Positions 12,280 to 24,684 are shown, counted from the first letter of the stretch. The stretch is 64,000 nt of DNA from Eublepharis macularius (GCF_028583425.1 NC_072799.1:87468217-87532216), one strand, 5' to 3'. Notes: a model not told the origin generated them from the letters alone. Numbers and translations: made by a program.

Positions 12280-12485
12280 CATAGTCAACAAAATGTTCTG
12301 AGTGGGCACAGTCAGCAGACTTCTCTTGCCTCCCAGTCTCAGAACACGCTGCCAGCCCCACTGTACAATGCTATGGTGATTTCTCAGCCAGCCGCAGGAA
12401 ATGTGGTCCAAATTCCTTCCACTTTACCGCAAAGTAACAACCAGAATGCTGCTGTTACCACATTTACCCAGGATAGGCAAATCAG
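12280..12485 (+). CDS. CLOCK: CLOCK exon (Q-rich C-terminal region, part 2)
   Basis: This 206-bp exon encodes [15 protein letters not shown] through TTFTQDRQI and the first two bases of an arginine codon. It matches human [19 protein letters not shown] and [12 protein letters not shown]. The acceptor is tttctgcag|CATAG and the donor is AATCAG|gtaggt. It leaves phase 2, which the next exon completes. A phase-sensitive junction that agrees with human makes the placement firm. Confidence 0.97.
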
Positions 12486-13122
12486 GTAGGTGCTGAGAGA
12501 GTGGATTCCTTTCAGATTTTCTCTTTTTCTGGGGTATACGTTGTTGCTTTAAAGAGGATGTAGGTGGCAAAGGAAGTGCATTCCAAGCAGCCGACGATCA
12601 TATTTGATAGAGGAGACAGAGAGGGAATGCTGAAAAAAGTGGCTGTCAATAGGAATATTTTTTATTTTGATACAAGATTTATTCTTTGCCAGAAACAAGT
12701 AATAAAATGCCTTTTTTAGTTACTGCTAGAATATTAGAATTTAGTGGCACTCAGGTAAATTGATTGGGAGTTAGATTAAGGATAGAATTAAATTTAGACT
12801 AATTTATTGGTAGTTCTCAGTGCCTGTTAGCCACAGAAAGGAAATGGAACCTCCATGTGGGACGGCAAGGCAGGAGGAGCTGCCGCCGCCGTGCCTTGCG
12901 TGCCTTGCTTGTGGGCTTCCTGAAACATCTGGCTGGAGGTATGGACTATATTGGCCTCTTGGTCTGGCCTAGCAGGGCTCTGCCTGCGTTCTTCTGTCCT
13001 GAGTGAGAAACAGAAGAGAGCAAACTTTGATCAAAGCACTTTGGGCAAGCCTTGCTTTTGCAGTTCTCGAGGTTCAACATTGGTCAAATGGAGGGGGACA
13101 AATGATGTTTCTGTTCTTGCAG
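12486..13122. other. CLOCK: CLOCK intron, 637 bp
   Basis: A short intron between two CLOCK coding exons. A GC-rich patch (about 12845-12930) carries a few CCG/GCC repeats. No gene or mobile element is recognised. Confidence 0.7.
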
Positions 13123-13278
13123 ATTCTCTCAAGGCCAGCAGCTTGTAACAAAATTAGTCACTGCACCTGTAGCTTGTGGAGCAGTCATGGTCCCAAGTAC
13201 TATGTTTATGGGGCAGGTGGTGACGGCCTATCCTACTTTTGCTGCACAGCAGCAGCAACCACAGACATTATCAATAAC

Positions 13279-13310
<32 letters not shown>

Positions 13311-13396
13311 GCCAGCAGGAGCAGCAGCAGCAGCTTGCTACAGTTCAGCAGCCAGCTCATACTCAGCTGGCCCAGCATCCGCAGCAGTTCTTACAG
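13123..13396 (+). CDS. CLOCK: CLOCK exon with polyglutamine tract
   Basis: This 274-bp exon encodes the end of the split arginine, then [38 protein letters not shown], a polyglutamine run and a Q-rich end in HPQQFLQ. The acceptor is gttcttgcag|A and the donor is TTACAG|gtagag. Ten pure CAG codons stand at 13280-13309, followed by interrupted Q/E-rich sequence. My recollection of human is a shorter run of about six at this place. Pure CAG is prone to slippage, so its length may vary between individuals. Glutamine-rich sequence here belongs to the transactivation region. Confidence 0.97.
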
Positions 13397-13914
13397 GTAG
13401 AGCCACATCCTTTGTCCCATTATGTGTTGAATGAGTCTGCCATTTACTTCACCAATGCATATCATGGAGGCATCTCAGCTGAAAGATGTTATTTTGTAAA
13501 CACGAGGCTACAGAAGTTTCTAGTTTGACCAGTATAATGTACACCTTACCCAGCGGTGCAAGAATGCTAATGTCAGTTGTGGAAAATGAAAAATTCAACC
13601 TCCAAGAATCTATTCATTTTAAGTCAGGCCTGGGACCAAACCACAAGGAGACAGAGACAAGTAGAGAGAGAGAGAGTTGAAGGCAAGGTGTGCCTTCTGG
13701 TGGCTTGTTTGTACTACTTAAAATTAAATGAAAATGGAAGCACTAATTTGAATACCTTGCACATGGTCTTCAAACTTCTGTACATCAGATAGATTTTATT
13801 TACAGTCAAAGACCAACAAAATAAAACATGTAGGCAGAATAACTATAGAAATGTACATATGATCATTGCATAATGTAAAAATATTTTTAAAGTAGCAAAT
13901 GTATCACATTAAAT

Positions 13915-14640
13915 CAGGACTGTACCTTGGTAGACTCTGACAGCTGCGCAAAGTCTAGCCACTCTGGTCTGAGGTTTTGGGCTCATTATCAGCTAACAGG
14001 AAGGAGGTCCACTATTCCTCTGATCTTCCTGGGATTTTTGGGGAGGAGAGATGAGATAAATTTGTTTCTCGGATTATCAAAGAAGGGGCAGTGCAGCAAC
14101 ACATGATTAACTGTTTCAGTTTCCCTGGCAACACAATGGCATAAACACTCATGAAGTGACACACCACAGTATCTTCCTTCTAGTAAAGCAGATGGAAGAA
14201 TATTGAGGTGGGCCAAAGTGAAAGCTGTCCTGTGTTTGAGAATCAGTAATTTAGAGCCAAGCTACAAGTGACGCCTGACACAGGTTGGACACTTGTCGGC
14301 TTCCCTCAAGTTTTGATGGGAAATGTAGGCATCCTGGTCTTGCAGCTGTAATGGAGAGCCAAGCTGTAAAACCAGGATGCCTACATTTCCCATCAAAACT
14401 TGAGGGAAGCTGACAAGTGTCCAACCTGTGTAAGGCGTCACTTGTAGCTTCGCTCTAAGATAAGTAATCTGACAACACAGATTTCTTGTTCTGGAAATCA
14501 TGGTAATTTGCTGCAGAACTTAAATGGTGTTGAAGTTTGATATCCCAGATTCTTTCTTTGATTTCAGATTTAGCTTTTAAATAGCCGAAGGCTATTAAGC
14601 TACTAGGGAGTATCCAATGGAACGTAAGTTATCCGAAAAG
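13915..14640 (-). mobile_element. LINE fragment (ORF2 C-terminal zinc-finger part), split by a foldback MITE
   Basis: On the minus strand residues such as CHCVARETETVNHVLLHCPF (14216-13989) give the C-x-C...H-x4-C type finger found near the C-terminus of some non-LTR retrotransposons. The LINE sequence seems to continue past the foldback MITE at 14254-14455. The family is not certain. The copy is old and short. Confidence 0.5.
14254..14455. mobile_element. foldback MITE, copy A
   Basis: About 200 bp that are almost entirely two inverted arms: GAGCCAAGCTACAAGTGACG at the left and its complement at the right, with gatgggaaatgtaggcatcc and its complement nearer the middle. It is flanked by TTA and TAA. 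Copy B is at 47497-47698. Short TA-type target sites suggest PIF/Harbinger or mariner ancestry, which is inferred. Confidence 0.75.
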
Positions 14641-15509
14641 AACCTTTTCCATTTGGAAACTTTACTGCCTTGTTTACAGTAAGAGCGGCTGCTTCAGAAC
14701 GCAGCTTGTGCTGCATGAGTCTTCCCCTCTGTGTCTGTGTAGCAGGTGGCCTTCTGTTGATAAGAGGCAAGACAGGCAGAAGTTTGTAGACGTATTGGAG
14801 TGGGTAGGAGCTGTAAAAGGAGCTGTAAAAGCAGAAGCACCATACAGAATGGCTATAGACCAGGATCCAAACAAAACAAATGATTTTTTATGCCCTGTGG
14901 AGCTTGCAGCTTCCTTTTTTAACATCAGTCCTATTCTCCTATGCCAGTAGCATTCATTAGAAAGGGAGGATATTTTAAAGGCAGGTTGTAATATGGTTTG
15001 GAAGTAAGCTGTTCAAAGAAAAAAGTTGTTGAATGCAAATAACTTGTGTGAAAACCATTGAATTCTGGCCTTGCAATGGAAATCTTAACACATCAGTGAA
15101 TGACAGATTAAGAAAGTGAAGACAGGAGCTAAGGAAAAATGACTAGATAGTAGCAGGAGAGAACCTTATTGAGCCAATGTACTAGGACAATGGTTTTCAG
15201 ATATTAGCTATTCAATGAACCCCATTTTGACCTGGGGGGGGGGAGCAGACTTCCAGGCCATGGGGCAATTGTGCCATATAGGTTAGGAGCTCACATAGAA
15301 TATTAGTAAAAACAAAAGTTTATAGTACCACAACTCAGATGTGAGCTGCCTTGGGGCCCCGATGAGTCTGAAAGACATAATACAAATCTACTCAATAAAA
15401 TAAGTGATCCCCATTCCCTGATCTGTTGAAACCATAACATTTACATGCTGCTTTTTTTCTATCATGGAACTCAAAAGAGTTTATATAGGGACTCGAGATA
15501 TGACTTGGG

Positions 15510-15558
<49 letters not shown>

Positions 15559-16578
15559 CTCTGCACATACTCAAGATAATTTTCATCACTGTTTAGATGA
15601 GATGCCTTGGCATATATTTAAGCAAAACTTGCAGTGCAGGTAAGGAAGAGGGGAAATAATTGAGAAGAGCTGTGTGTAGAGAAAACACTAACTTCCCAAA
15701 AGTCCAGAGGCCTGGGGCCCTTCTAGTTTTTGAGGCCCCTAGCCATAATACAAAAAAACCCGTTAACCTGTGATGTGCATAAAAACAAGTTGTGAAACCT
15801 ATCAAATGTCAAAAAACTAACAAATATCTAAATTTGAGCTTGAGGCCTGGGCCAGATAGCCTCCTACTCCCAACCTCTTGGCTCTATGAAAGGATCAATA
15901 AGCGAGCCACCTTCCCTTGTTCCCAAAGGAGGTTCACAGCCCTTGTGGTCACCATCCGCTGCCTATTCTGTGACTTCCCAGATTCATTTTGAAAGTAAAT
16001 CTGCAATCCCCCCTCATTTATTTAGTTTTTTTTATGCCACCTCTCTTGAGGCTTTTGCTTATATAAAAGCAACCATCCTCCACGTCTGGGAGAGTTCAAG
16101 GCAAGACTTGAGCAGTCTTAATTCCTCCTCCGGTAACCCATTCCTCCTCCTGTCTTGTTGCATTTCAAATTATGTTTTTGAATGAAGCAGCATGTCCTCT
16201 CTAGCAAAACTCTGTAACGCAGCAGGGCAGCAGTGCCCAAGCGACCGAGGGCTCTCTCCTGACTCTCTTCTGCAAAACAAGCTATGGACTCCAGTCTGAG
16301 AACTGCTGCTGTTGTAAGGCATGATTTAAAGGAGTGCATAAGAAATAAAGCTACATCCACTTCATTAAAGGCAGTGTCAGAAACCATGGAACTCAATCAA
16401 GCTGCTTAGCAGTATGCTATTCTATTCTGAGCCCAGAGAAATGTAAATCTTTATGTATTTGTTTAGACATTTGTGCCTTGTTTTTTCTCCCCTAAGATCA
16501 CTAAATGAAGCTGTCAGTGCAGACTATGCCAGTGTCAGGACTCAGGGGCTTCACCGTCTCTCATTTGTGTACTTTTAG
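14641..16578. other. CLOCK: rest of the last CLOCK intron
   Basis: Intron sequence with a (GA)n microsatellite at 15512-15554 and a G run at about 15234-15243. Apart from these I see no gene and no element I can name. Confidence 0.5.
15512..15554. repeat. (GA)n microsatellite
   Basis: About 21 uninterrupted GA dinucleotides lie in the last CLOCK intron. Confidence 0.95.
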
Positions 16579-16743
16579 ACATCCCGGTTGCTCCATGGAA
16601 ATCAGTCAGCTCAGCTTATCCTCTCGGCTGCTTTCCCGCTACAACAAAGCACTTTTACACCATCACAGCAGCAGCAGCAGCAGCAACTTTCACGACACAG
16701 AACTGACAGCATGACTGAGCCTTCCAAAGTTCAGCCCCAATAG
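16579..16743 (+). CDS. CLOCK: CLOCK terminal coding exon
   Basis: This 165-bp exon encodes [20 protein letters not shown], a seven-glutamine run and [17 protein letters not shown], then a TAG stop at 16741-16743. The acceptor is acttttag|ACATCC in phase 0. It matches the last exon of human CLOCK ([16 protein letters not shown]... DPSKVQPQ). The 3' UTR follows directly. Confidence 0.97.
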   Translation, partial: TSRLLHGNQSAQLILSAAFPLQQSTFTPSQQQQQQQLSRHRTDSMTEPSKVQPQ

Positions 16744-19637
16744 TGTGGAGGCTCTGCTTCCAAAAGCAAGCAAGAGGGAGAGGCTGCTCACAATAGTTGC
16801 ACTGGTGATGGGAGAGAGAAGACTGCAGACATTGCCAAGTGCAGTATTGAATATTCTTCTAAATGCTTGGAATGTGTCTGCTGAGAATAAGAATGCAGGA
16901 TGCTGCTGGAAGATGCCTTTGGTACAAATCAGCAAAGAGATGTTGGGGACAAGGCCATGGCAAGCTCTGCCAGGGACTTGGTTGCTCCAGCTTTTGTTTT
17001 GTTTTTCATTCAAAGGCATGTACTGCCACGTGTTAACTTGTCCAGATCAAGTCTCAAAATGTTCAATGGACTGAATAGGGCACTTAAATATCTTGATGTT
17101 TTAGCAGTTCTCTCAGATTAAGTGTTACAATGGACATGCTGTTGCTTCGGCAGTTTGTTTTTTAAGAATGCCTGCAATTATGCTCAGAAAGGGTTAATCT
17201 TTTTCATATTACGAGACAGTAAATATTTTCAAAATATTAGGTGGAATCAAAATTTCCATTGTACAGATGCTGTAAAATACTGTGTATATGTCTGGATAAA
17301 GGCAAGAGTGGAATATTTTATAAGATGCATGAAACTGTTGGTTTGGATGTTTTTCCCTAAATTTTCACACAATTGCTTAAACTACTATTTTCATGTTTTT
17401 ACCTGTTTGTCTTTTATGACACAATCCATCATTTTCTCACCTGTAACGTGGGCACAAGTCTCTCGTCTGTGCTATATCTGTTGATGTCAAAGTTTGTTCA
17501 ATGAGGTAATACAGTGTGCTGGTTTGTGGAAATTTTGGAGTTATATTACTGATGAAACACTTTGAACTGTGGGGTGTTCAAGAGTTCAAGGCATTCAGTT
17601 TCTTAAATATCATTGGTAATTTCATATATATTCAATTTCTTTCATTGGGGAAAAAAATAGGAATTTGCACTGCTATATTGTGGACAGTTTGAAATTTAAC
17701 TCCCCAAATTTATCTTTTGATACAATTCATAGTTGAAAATATTTATGTAACAATAAGGTTTAAAACATGAAAGTAATTTTAAGAATGTCTCAAATATAGG
17801 AGAAGTAATTTGCACAAAAATATATATGAATTTAATAATTGTAGGCACTTTTTAACTTTCTCTGTGGTGAGAAATGTAATTTCTCAGAATATGTTTGAAT
17901 CTTTTTATTCACCTTTGCAAATTTCGACCTTCACTTAGTCAAAAATAATTCAGGGTCGTTTGAAACAAAACAAAAATACCCATAGTGCCTTGGTTTTGAT
18001 TCAGGTGATAATGTTAAACATCTCAAATTATATTCTGTTGAATCCGTGACCATTTTTGAAGTCTTAGGACATTGTTAACAAAACATGCATCATATTTCTC
18101 TACTATATTTGTATATACAAATATTTTGAAAATTGTACAAATTGAGATCTGAAGTGTTTTGAAAATATTGGCACTCTTTTAACCACTAACCCTGGGGCAT
18201 GCACCTTTTAAGTACTTTCTTTTTGAAGTAGCTGTCTGATAAGAAATGCTGTTCTTCTAAATGATATCAATACAGAAATGACTAGCAGTTAGTAGAATTG
18301 CTTTGTGACTGAAATTTCACAGAAAATATAAAAAGAGATCATCAGGACTTCAGGTTTTAAAAGGGATAGTGTTAAACTAAGACTTCAGATGGTAAAATTA
18401 CTTTATAAAGATAATAAAAAGTTCCAACAGAAATTCTGTACAGTTTTTAAATATACAGTGAGTAGATTTTATGGTACTAGTAAAAAACACATCTACAGAT
18501 GTAAACACATTAATACAAAAAAGATTGGGTAGTCAATTGGTGTGAAAACTCGTTATGAGCAGGGAATGTTTGAATCAAGAGAATTACAGAGGAGCTTTAT
18601 TAATATAACCAAAGTATGGTGGGATGCTAAGATTGTAATGCTGGGTGCACAGAGCCTGCATCAAAAGCAACACTGCATAGCAAGCAATGGTAGCAGTGAT
18701 TTTAAGACTAACTCTTTATTGCCATACCCTTCCATGATCCATACCTTTCCCTGTTACAACTAACAGATTATTAGCAGAACCAGTGAGAAGAGACAAAATC
18801 ATAAAGAATCAACCAAAGAATTGAACTACTTAGTTACCTTTTTGCAAAGACTGAGAACCTATCTAGGAAACCACCTGACTCTGTTCATTAGAAGGAGTTT
18901 GTAGTGTTCCTTAAATAACTCTGTGTATGAGAAGCATATATTGTAGTGAAATAATGGCAGATTGTCTTATCTTGCAACGTTCTTCTGTTTGTAATCCCCA
19001 ATTAGACTGTGTCCAACAACGGTTCATGCTTTAATTAGCTTATTTAGTGGGAGGTTTTCCTCTTGGGCTTTAACCTCACAATAATAAAACAGCACTAAAC
19101 GAGAATGCTAGGAAAGCTTTAAGAGTGCTCACAGAGCAGTGAAGGGTGAAGTATTGGTATTTGTTAGTGATGAAAAGGCAGAGCACAGCCACTGGGCACG
19201 TAATAATGATTTGTTTGGCATAAATGCAGCTCTTGTAGATGTGAGAGTTATAGGCGACTCCATGATGTTTGTTAATGAGAAAACCTGCCGTAGCCTTGGA
19301 GAGTAAAAGTACCAAGTGTTATCCATTGTCTTTAGCAGATAATGGTGGAGGAGCAGAGATTCCCTGGAAAATATTTCTAAAGTTCTGGGGGGAACATTCT
19401 GTCACACCCTCAGCAACCTTAAAGGAAGGAGGCCCAGAATTTGTGTTGGCTCTGCTGCTGTTGACTGCTAAGAAGTGGTGCTTGTAGGAGGAGAATCTGC
19501 TTCTGCTGAATGTCAGTTTGTTCTAAATGATAGACCCAGGCTCTGGATCTCATAATAAAGCTACTGCTTTTGTAAGGCTGTTGTTTATCCCAGTAGTTTT
19601 AGGAGGGAATGCTCCATTTTCTGGAACTTAATATGGC

Positions 19638-20038
19638 CAGGGCTTTTTTTCAGCTGGAACTCGGTGGAATGGAGTTTCGGCACCTCTTAAAAATGGTCAC
19701 ATGGCTGGTGGCCCCGCCCCCTGATCTCCAGACAGGGGAATTTAGATTGCTCTCCGCGCCAAGTGGCGCGGAGGGCAATCTAAACTCCCCTCTGTCTGAA
19801 GATCAGCGGGTGGGGCCACTGACCATGTGACCATTTTCACCGAGGTCAATTTAAACTTTTAAAAACTCCCCCCTTGTTCCAGCTGACCCAAAGTGACATC
19901 ATTGTGTGGTCCTGGGAGCATGTGCGCACTTTGTGCGCATGCTTGTGGTACCAGGGGCATCACCTCCTGCCAGGAGTTGCCCCCTGTGTTGGCAACCCAC
20001 TGAGTTCCACCACCTCTTTTCTCATAAAAAAAGCCCTG
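19638..20038. mobile_element. hAT-like non-autonomous element in CLOCK 3' UTR, copy A
   Basis: The 401-bp element begins CAGGGCTTTTTTTCAGC and ends AAAAAAGCCCTG. It is flanked by a perfect 8-bp duplication AATATGGC (19630-19637 and 20039-20046). CAGGG ends and 8-bp target sites define hAT transposons. The interior carries a long second palindrome (arms about 19690-19761 and 19764-19838). There is no transposase. It lies on the transcribed side of CLOCK, inside the likely 3' UTR. Confidence 0.88.
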
Positions 20039-22008
20039 AATATGGCCAAATGTCTCTATGCGGGTTAGAATGTGGAGACTGGTGATCTTTGAGTGAATGT
20101 CCTGGAAATGCACTAGTGCTAAAGCAAAAAAAAAAAAAAAAGGAAGGAAAAAAAACCCAATTCTGATGAAGTGCTACTGAAGAGAAAGAAGTAAGATTTC
20201 AGTTTGCCTAAGTTGGGGTGAGGGTGGGGGAAAAGAAGACTCAAAGATGAGCCTTTGGGAATGTAAGAGGGAATTGTATAGATATTTTTATATTATATTT
20301 AATATATACACTATATTTGTACACATATTAAAAGAGTATAGTCAGAGCTCTCCATATGCCTTCCATTATTTTTATCTAGTCGTTTACTTCCTGGGGCCAT
20401 GGCTCCAGTGCACCACCACCTTCTGTAGGCCACCTGCCTGCTGCCAACCATCAATATCATCTACAAAGCGAGCACAAAGCTGCTCAAATACCTGCCTGAT
20501 CAACAACCCCACTAGCTTCAGTGCTGTTGGGGTTACAGTTAGGCAGGGTAACCCCATCATGTTTGAGATGAGTAGGACATGTGACTGGTAAGAGGGATTA
20601 GCTTATCCCACCAATCCGCTGCTTTAGCCAACAGAGTAGCCACAAAGACTGGCAAGTCAAGGCTGTTTGTTCCTCTGAAGTGCCATGTTTTGATCTTTCT
20701 AAGGTGGTCATCCATCATATTTGAGTATCGTATTGAATCAGTGCAACAGAAAAGATGTGTGCAAACTTTAAGCACTTTATAGGGGGGGGAGATCTTATTT
20801 GAAATGCAGTTTATTGTTTTAGGCATTGGAACTGTTCAAAAGGTGAGGGGGTCATCCCCAAAGGCATCGGAATGTAATGTCAGAGGCATTGCTGGAAAAG
20901 TGATCTTCTGAGGCTCTGAATTCAAAACGTCATGGGCATTGAAAGTAGTTTGGCTTTGTGGGGAATGAATAAATCCCCTCTAAGGTTTTTTGTAGAGCTG
21001 GTTTTTTAAAAATAATGCACAATTGTCAGAGAGATATCAACTGGAGGCTTGTTAGAGCCTTTTAAATGATTCTAAGTGGTCCTTAGGATTAAAATGTGTA
21101 GAGGGTTTACAGATGTGGCCTTTAATAGACTGCTTCAGTCATAACTATAGGATAGTTGGTATTTCTAGAGGTAACACCAGTGTGTGTGTGTGTGTTTTAA
21201 TGTCAGTGTCATGTAATTTCTGCATGTGTGTTAACCTCATAATTGTCTCCATTGGAAATTTATCATTGAAACATGATGAGAAACGGAGGTGTGGAGGGCA
21301 CAGATTAGATTTAAAAGAAAGGTAAAGATCCCCCCCTCCCCTCTCTCTTTTAAAAAGAGGTAGGGAGACTTTTTGGAAGAACTGAAATTGAATGGTAAAA
21401 TTCACAGTACATGAGACAAGATGTGAGAGATTTTAAAAATTTAATTTGTTCACAAAGCTGGGTAGTTTGTCAATATTTTTAACACTACATTCCTCTGTCT
21501 TTTAATAAATAAGTACTTTGAGTCTGTTTACTGTGTTTCATGCTTTTTCATCTGCATAGGTATTGTTAGAAGCATGATAGGGTTATACTGTGCAAAGATG
21601 TACCTACTCATTACACACATACACACAAAAGAAAAACAAAACACTGTGTATGAACAAAATAACTGTGTTGCCTGATGTACTGATCCCAGCTCTGACTGTG
21701 AGGTGCTGCACTAGTAGACAATCAAAATTCATGGAAGACTTTTGGGGGAAAATGTTCTTAAAGATACAGCTGCTTTGAAAGTGTTTTTTATTCTTAAAGT
21801 AAAAGGAGTATTTATTTTTTAAATTGTCTAATTGGATACTTTTTTCAGTGTTGATTTCACATTGTCTTGGTTTTGCATTTTTAAAATTTGGCATTAGATT
21901 TGTATATGTAGAAAAAACCTGTTCAACTTTCATTTTCTGACTTCAGGAAAATGTAGATATGGTTCCCTAGTGTTCATGTGACCATTACCAAGTGTCAGTT
22001 TTTAATTG

Positions 22009-22014
22009 AATAAA
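22009..22014 (+). terminator. CLOCK: candidate distal polyadenylation signal of CLOCK
   Basis: AATAAA lies 5.3 kb past the stop, and a GT-rich downstream element (gctgtgtgtag) begins about 15 bases later, the usual layout of a cleavage site. Other AATAAA copies upstream (for example near 18414 and 19554) could serve as proximal sites. Confidence 0.35.
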
Positions 22015-22687
22015 TATTTGAAATTCATGCTGTGTGTAGCTTTTATGGTCTTGCCAATGTTTGTAGTTTATGTCCTGGCCCATTTGGCACAACTCTTGCT
22101 CAGCAACAGCACTAGCCACCAATTACATGGGGTGGTTTGATGCTACCCTTTTCCTCCCCTCCCGCCATATACTGTGCTACTGTCCACATTAGCAGAGATT
22201 AGAACTCTCTCTGATGCAGTGTTCATCATTCCCCATTTAGGAATACTCTTAGCTAAATCACTGTGTCCAAACAAACTCGTAAGTGGTTTCCAGCTGTGAC
22301 TATGACAATGGTTGGCTTTTCAAACGGCACTTTGTTTTCCTTTATGTACTTTCAGTTCCTGAAGCTAAAGGTGGCAGCTGCCTCTCCTGCACTTAAACTC
22401 TCATTTTTAAAAAGATACTGAATTGCAATGGGACTGCTTGCTCAATATGGAGTTTTTCAACCAGACATAAAAAATGGGATTCAAATGAGCCAACAGAGTA
22501 AGCTCAACTGTAACACAACCATTGGTTTTCTTACTTTCTCTTGTCAGAATGCCACTGCACCACAGGAATTTGAGAGTACACGGAACGGTATCCATTCAGT
22601 ATACTAGTCAGAACAAACAGTAGTAATAAAGTTCTTTTTCAGGGAAGCTAGTTCATAGTAAATGGCCTCACTGAGGAAAATAAAACA

Positions 22688-22845
22688 AGTCCAGTAACAC
22701 CTTGAAAACTAATTTTATTTATTTCAATATGACCTTTCATAAGTCATAGCTCATTTCTTCAGATATGTGCCAGACCTCCCCAAAGCTCATATTGAAATAA
22801 TGTTAGTCTTCAAGGTGCCACTAGACTTGTTTTAGTTTGCTGTAA
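22688..22845. repeat. inverted pair of Penelope-like tail fragments
   Basis: The tail sequence gtccagtaacaccttgaaaac (reversed) at the left faces gtcttcaaggtgccactagac at the right. The two halves are complementary around a middle containing tcatttcttcagat. This is a degraded copy of the dispersed family seen intact near 57285-57535. Confidence 0.45.
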
Positions 22846-23166
22846 CAGATTCTACCCTTTTGCAATCCACCCTGTTAAAGTGTAGGACTCCTGAGGAAAG
22901 TTTAGAAACTGCTAATTACTAGCTAAACTGTCAGCTAGGGGGTAGTGCACTGAATTCAGTCCCCTGCTATCATGCATCTTAGGTTAGCCCAAAGTAAACA
23001 CATTGCTCTCCATACATACATAAAGTTAAACAACCACCTGAAATCCAACACAGCCTATTAAAAGGCTGGTATTGATCAGTTTTTGCAAAGCAGTACTGTG
23101 TCTTGTCAAATTGCACTAAGCACGGAAAAGGAAATGCTTTAGTTACTTTCAATTTTAAACTGGTAG

Positions 23167-23930
23167 GTGGATTCTGTTAACTTACTAGCACTTACTCCTG
23201 GGGTAACCCTCAGAGTGGAGCTAAATCAGCAATCTTTGGAAGCTTTAGCATGGCAAAAATCATTTTTGCTGTATCAAAAGATGCTTATAATCAATGAAGG
23301 GATGCTAAGTATTAATCTAAAGGATTTGTCATTGTCCTCTTGGAAAAATGTCATTGAAAGTAAGTTTTGGTTGCCGGGCCTTAATCCAAATAATGTATGA
23401 GATAAAAGAAATACACGTCATGCAGGAGAGAGCAAGATGTCTTATGCCCGGCTGCTGCTCATGGATTAAATCCCTCCAATTCTATTCCATGATGTGTCTT
23501 TTTCTTAATGATGCCACACTTTGATGCCGCACTTATGCTGGCTAGGCTAAATAACTTCTGTCGATGGTTATGGAGATTGTGTAAATGTGGATGGTCAAAT
23601 TGACTTTGGAACATATTTTGTTGTTTTGTCGCTTTGGGGCGGACTTTAATTTTTACAGCAGTTCATATTTTATAAACTATCTTATTTGCAGAGATTACTT
23701 CAGACGTTATCAGATAATGATAAAAGGACCACGTTGTTGGTTGCAAATTTTTTGTCAGCAGTAAAGGAGGATTTAAAAGTCGTTTCAGAGTGATGCTGCT
23801 TATGGCCAGTTGGCCCTTAAAGCATCATTTAAGTACATACTGGCCCCTACCCCTATGCATATGTCCTCAGAATTGAATGTCTTTGTTAAGAAAGCCAACG
23901 AACTGTCAAACTTACTATGTTCTTAACCTG
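23167..23930 (+). mobile_element. old non-LTR retrotransposon remnant
   Basis: Broken plus-strand coding-like stretches, for example an open frame at 23167-23400 and a later LLQTLSDNDKRTTLLVANFL (near 23690-23750), recall the C-terminal end of a LINE ORF2. No complete domain can be read and the family is not identified. Confidence 0.35.
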
Positions 23931-24684
23931 CTTTTCTGCAATTAAATACAAATATCAGGATTTTCTTAATGTGAGGTTCTGCCTCTTCTTCCAGCATCAC
24001 TTCTTGGAGTCTTAATAGCTGGTTCCAGGCACAATGGAAGGAAGCTTGGTTGGTGGTAGCTCTGCACTAGGCAGCTTACCAGAGAGTAGGTTGAACAGAT
24101 TTTACTATCTTTACCTACAGATTAGAGGCACCTGGATGCAGCATCACAGGTAAGGAAGGTCAGCCCCAGTTCGTATTCTTCCCAAACCCCTCTCCCTGGG
24201 GCAGAGATATGTTCTTGAAACGCCACCCTGTAACATTCAAAACTTCTCACCTACTTTACTATGGAATTTTCCCAGTGCCTTGCAGAATGTTAAAACAGTT
24301 CTCTACTGCCAATTTTCGTAAGTCACACTATCATTTAATAGTGTCAGTTCAATTGGGTAAGGCCTACCACCCATTCCTCCTCACAGAGGGATACCATCAA
24401 TCTAGCATTGGTAAGAGATTTCTTTTTTTCTATAAGAGAAGCTAACACGCCCTCAAAGGTCTGCAAACTACTTCAGTTGCAACAATTGCCATTATTTGAG
24501 GGATAAACTGCTGTGGGGAGCCATTCTCCAGGAGTTGACTACACTTCCTGACTGCGAGAGGGGACATGACACAACATGCTCCCTGGAGTCCATACTAAGT
24601 ACCCCCCTATCCAGATAGTTCTGAATACAGAAGCTCTACGTTGCCAGGATAGTTGCTGGTTTTAAGAACTACTATGGAAACAAG

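Larger units (their letters stand above)
6725..16743 (+). other. CLOCK: CLOCK gene, 3' coding part (four exons, three introns)
   Basis: CLOCK is the bHLH-PAS transcription factor that pairs with BMAL1, binds E-boxes and drives the circadian feedback loop in the nucleus. Seen here are the last four coding exons (6725-6931, 12280-12485, 13123-13396, 16579-16743), together 283 residues of the glutamine-rich C-terminal activation region. They match the human C-terminus nearly residue for residue, ending in SKVQPQ and a stop. Every junction has AG/GT borders and the phases agree (0, 2, 0). The bHLH and PAS domains lie upstream, outside the window. The first 6.7 kb is therefore CLOCK intron filled with transposons. 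The gene converges with TMEM165, as in human. Confidence 0.97.
16744..22030 (+). other. CLOCK: CLOCK 3' UTR (probable extent)
   Basis: About 5.3 kb of AT-rich non-coding DNA follows the CLOCK stop codon. Long 3' UTRs of several kb are known for vertebrate CLOCK. Several AATAAA signals occur on this strand. The last before the spacer is at 22009-22014 and is followed by a GT-rich stretch, so it is a fair candidate for the distal polyadenylation site. The extent is inferred, not shown. A hAT-like foldback element lies inside at 19638-20038 and an A-rich run at about 20126-20142. No other gene is seen. Confidence 0.5.
22031..24684. other. spacer between the convergent CLOCK and TMEM165 3' ends
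   Basis: About 2.6 kb between the inferred 3' ends. It holds a Penelope-like tail pair (22688-22845) and an old LINE remnant (23167-23930). No host gene is seen. Confidence 0.45.

Noticed and set aside
13003-13434. Open frame with an Ala-rich run across the CLOCK polyglutamine exon
   Set aside because: It is the CAG repeat read in the wrong frame (GCA = Ala). The CLOCK frame is the one conserved.
14262-14501. Open frame across the foldback MITE
   Set aside because: A palindrome gives open frames by chance and no protein family matches. The same happens at 47497-47698.
20557-20826. Minus-strand frame resembling a Gypsy-type gag fragment (FVATLLAKAADWWDKLI)
   Set aside because: The similarity is short, with no neighbouring retroelement parts or terminal repeats. 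It is too weak to call.
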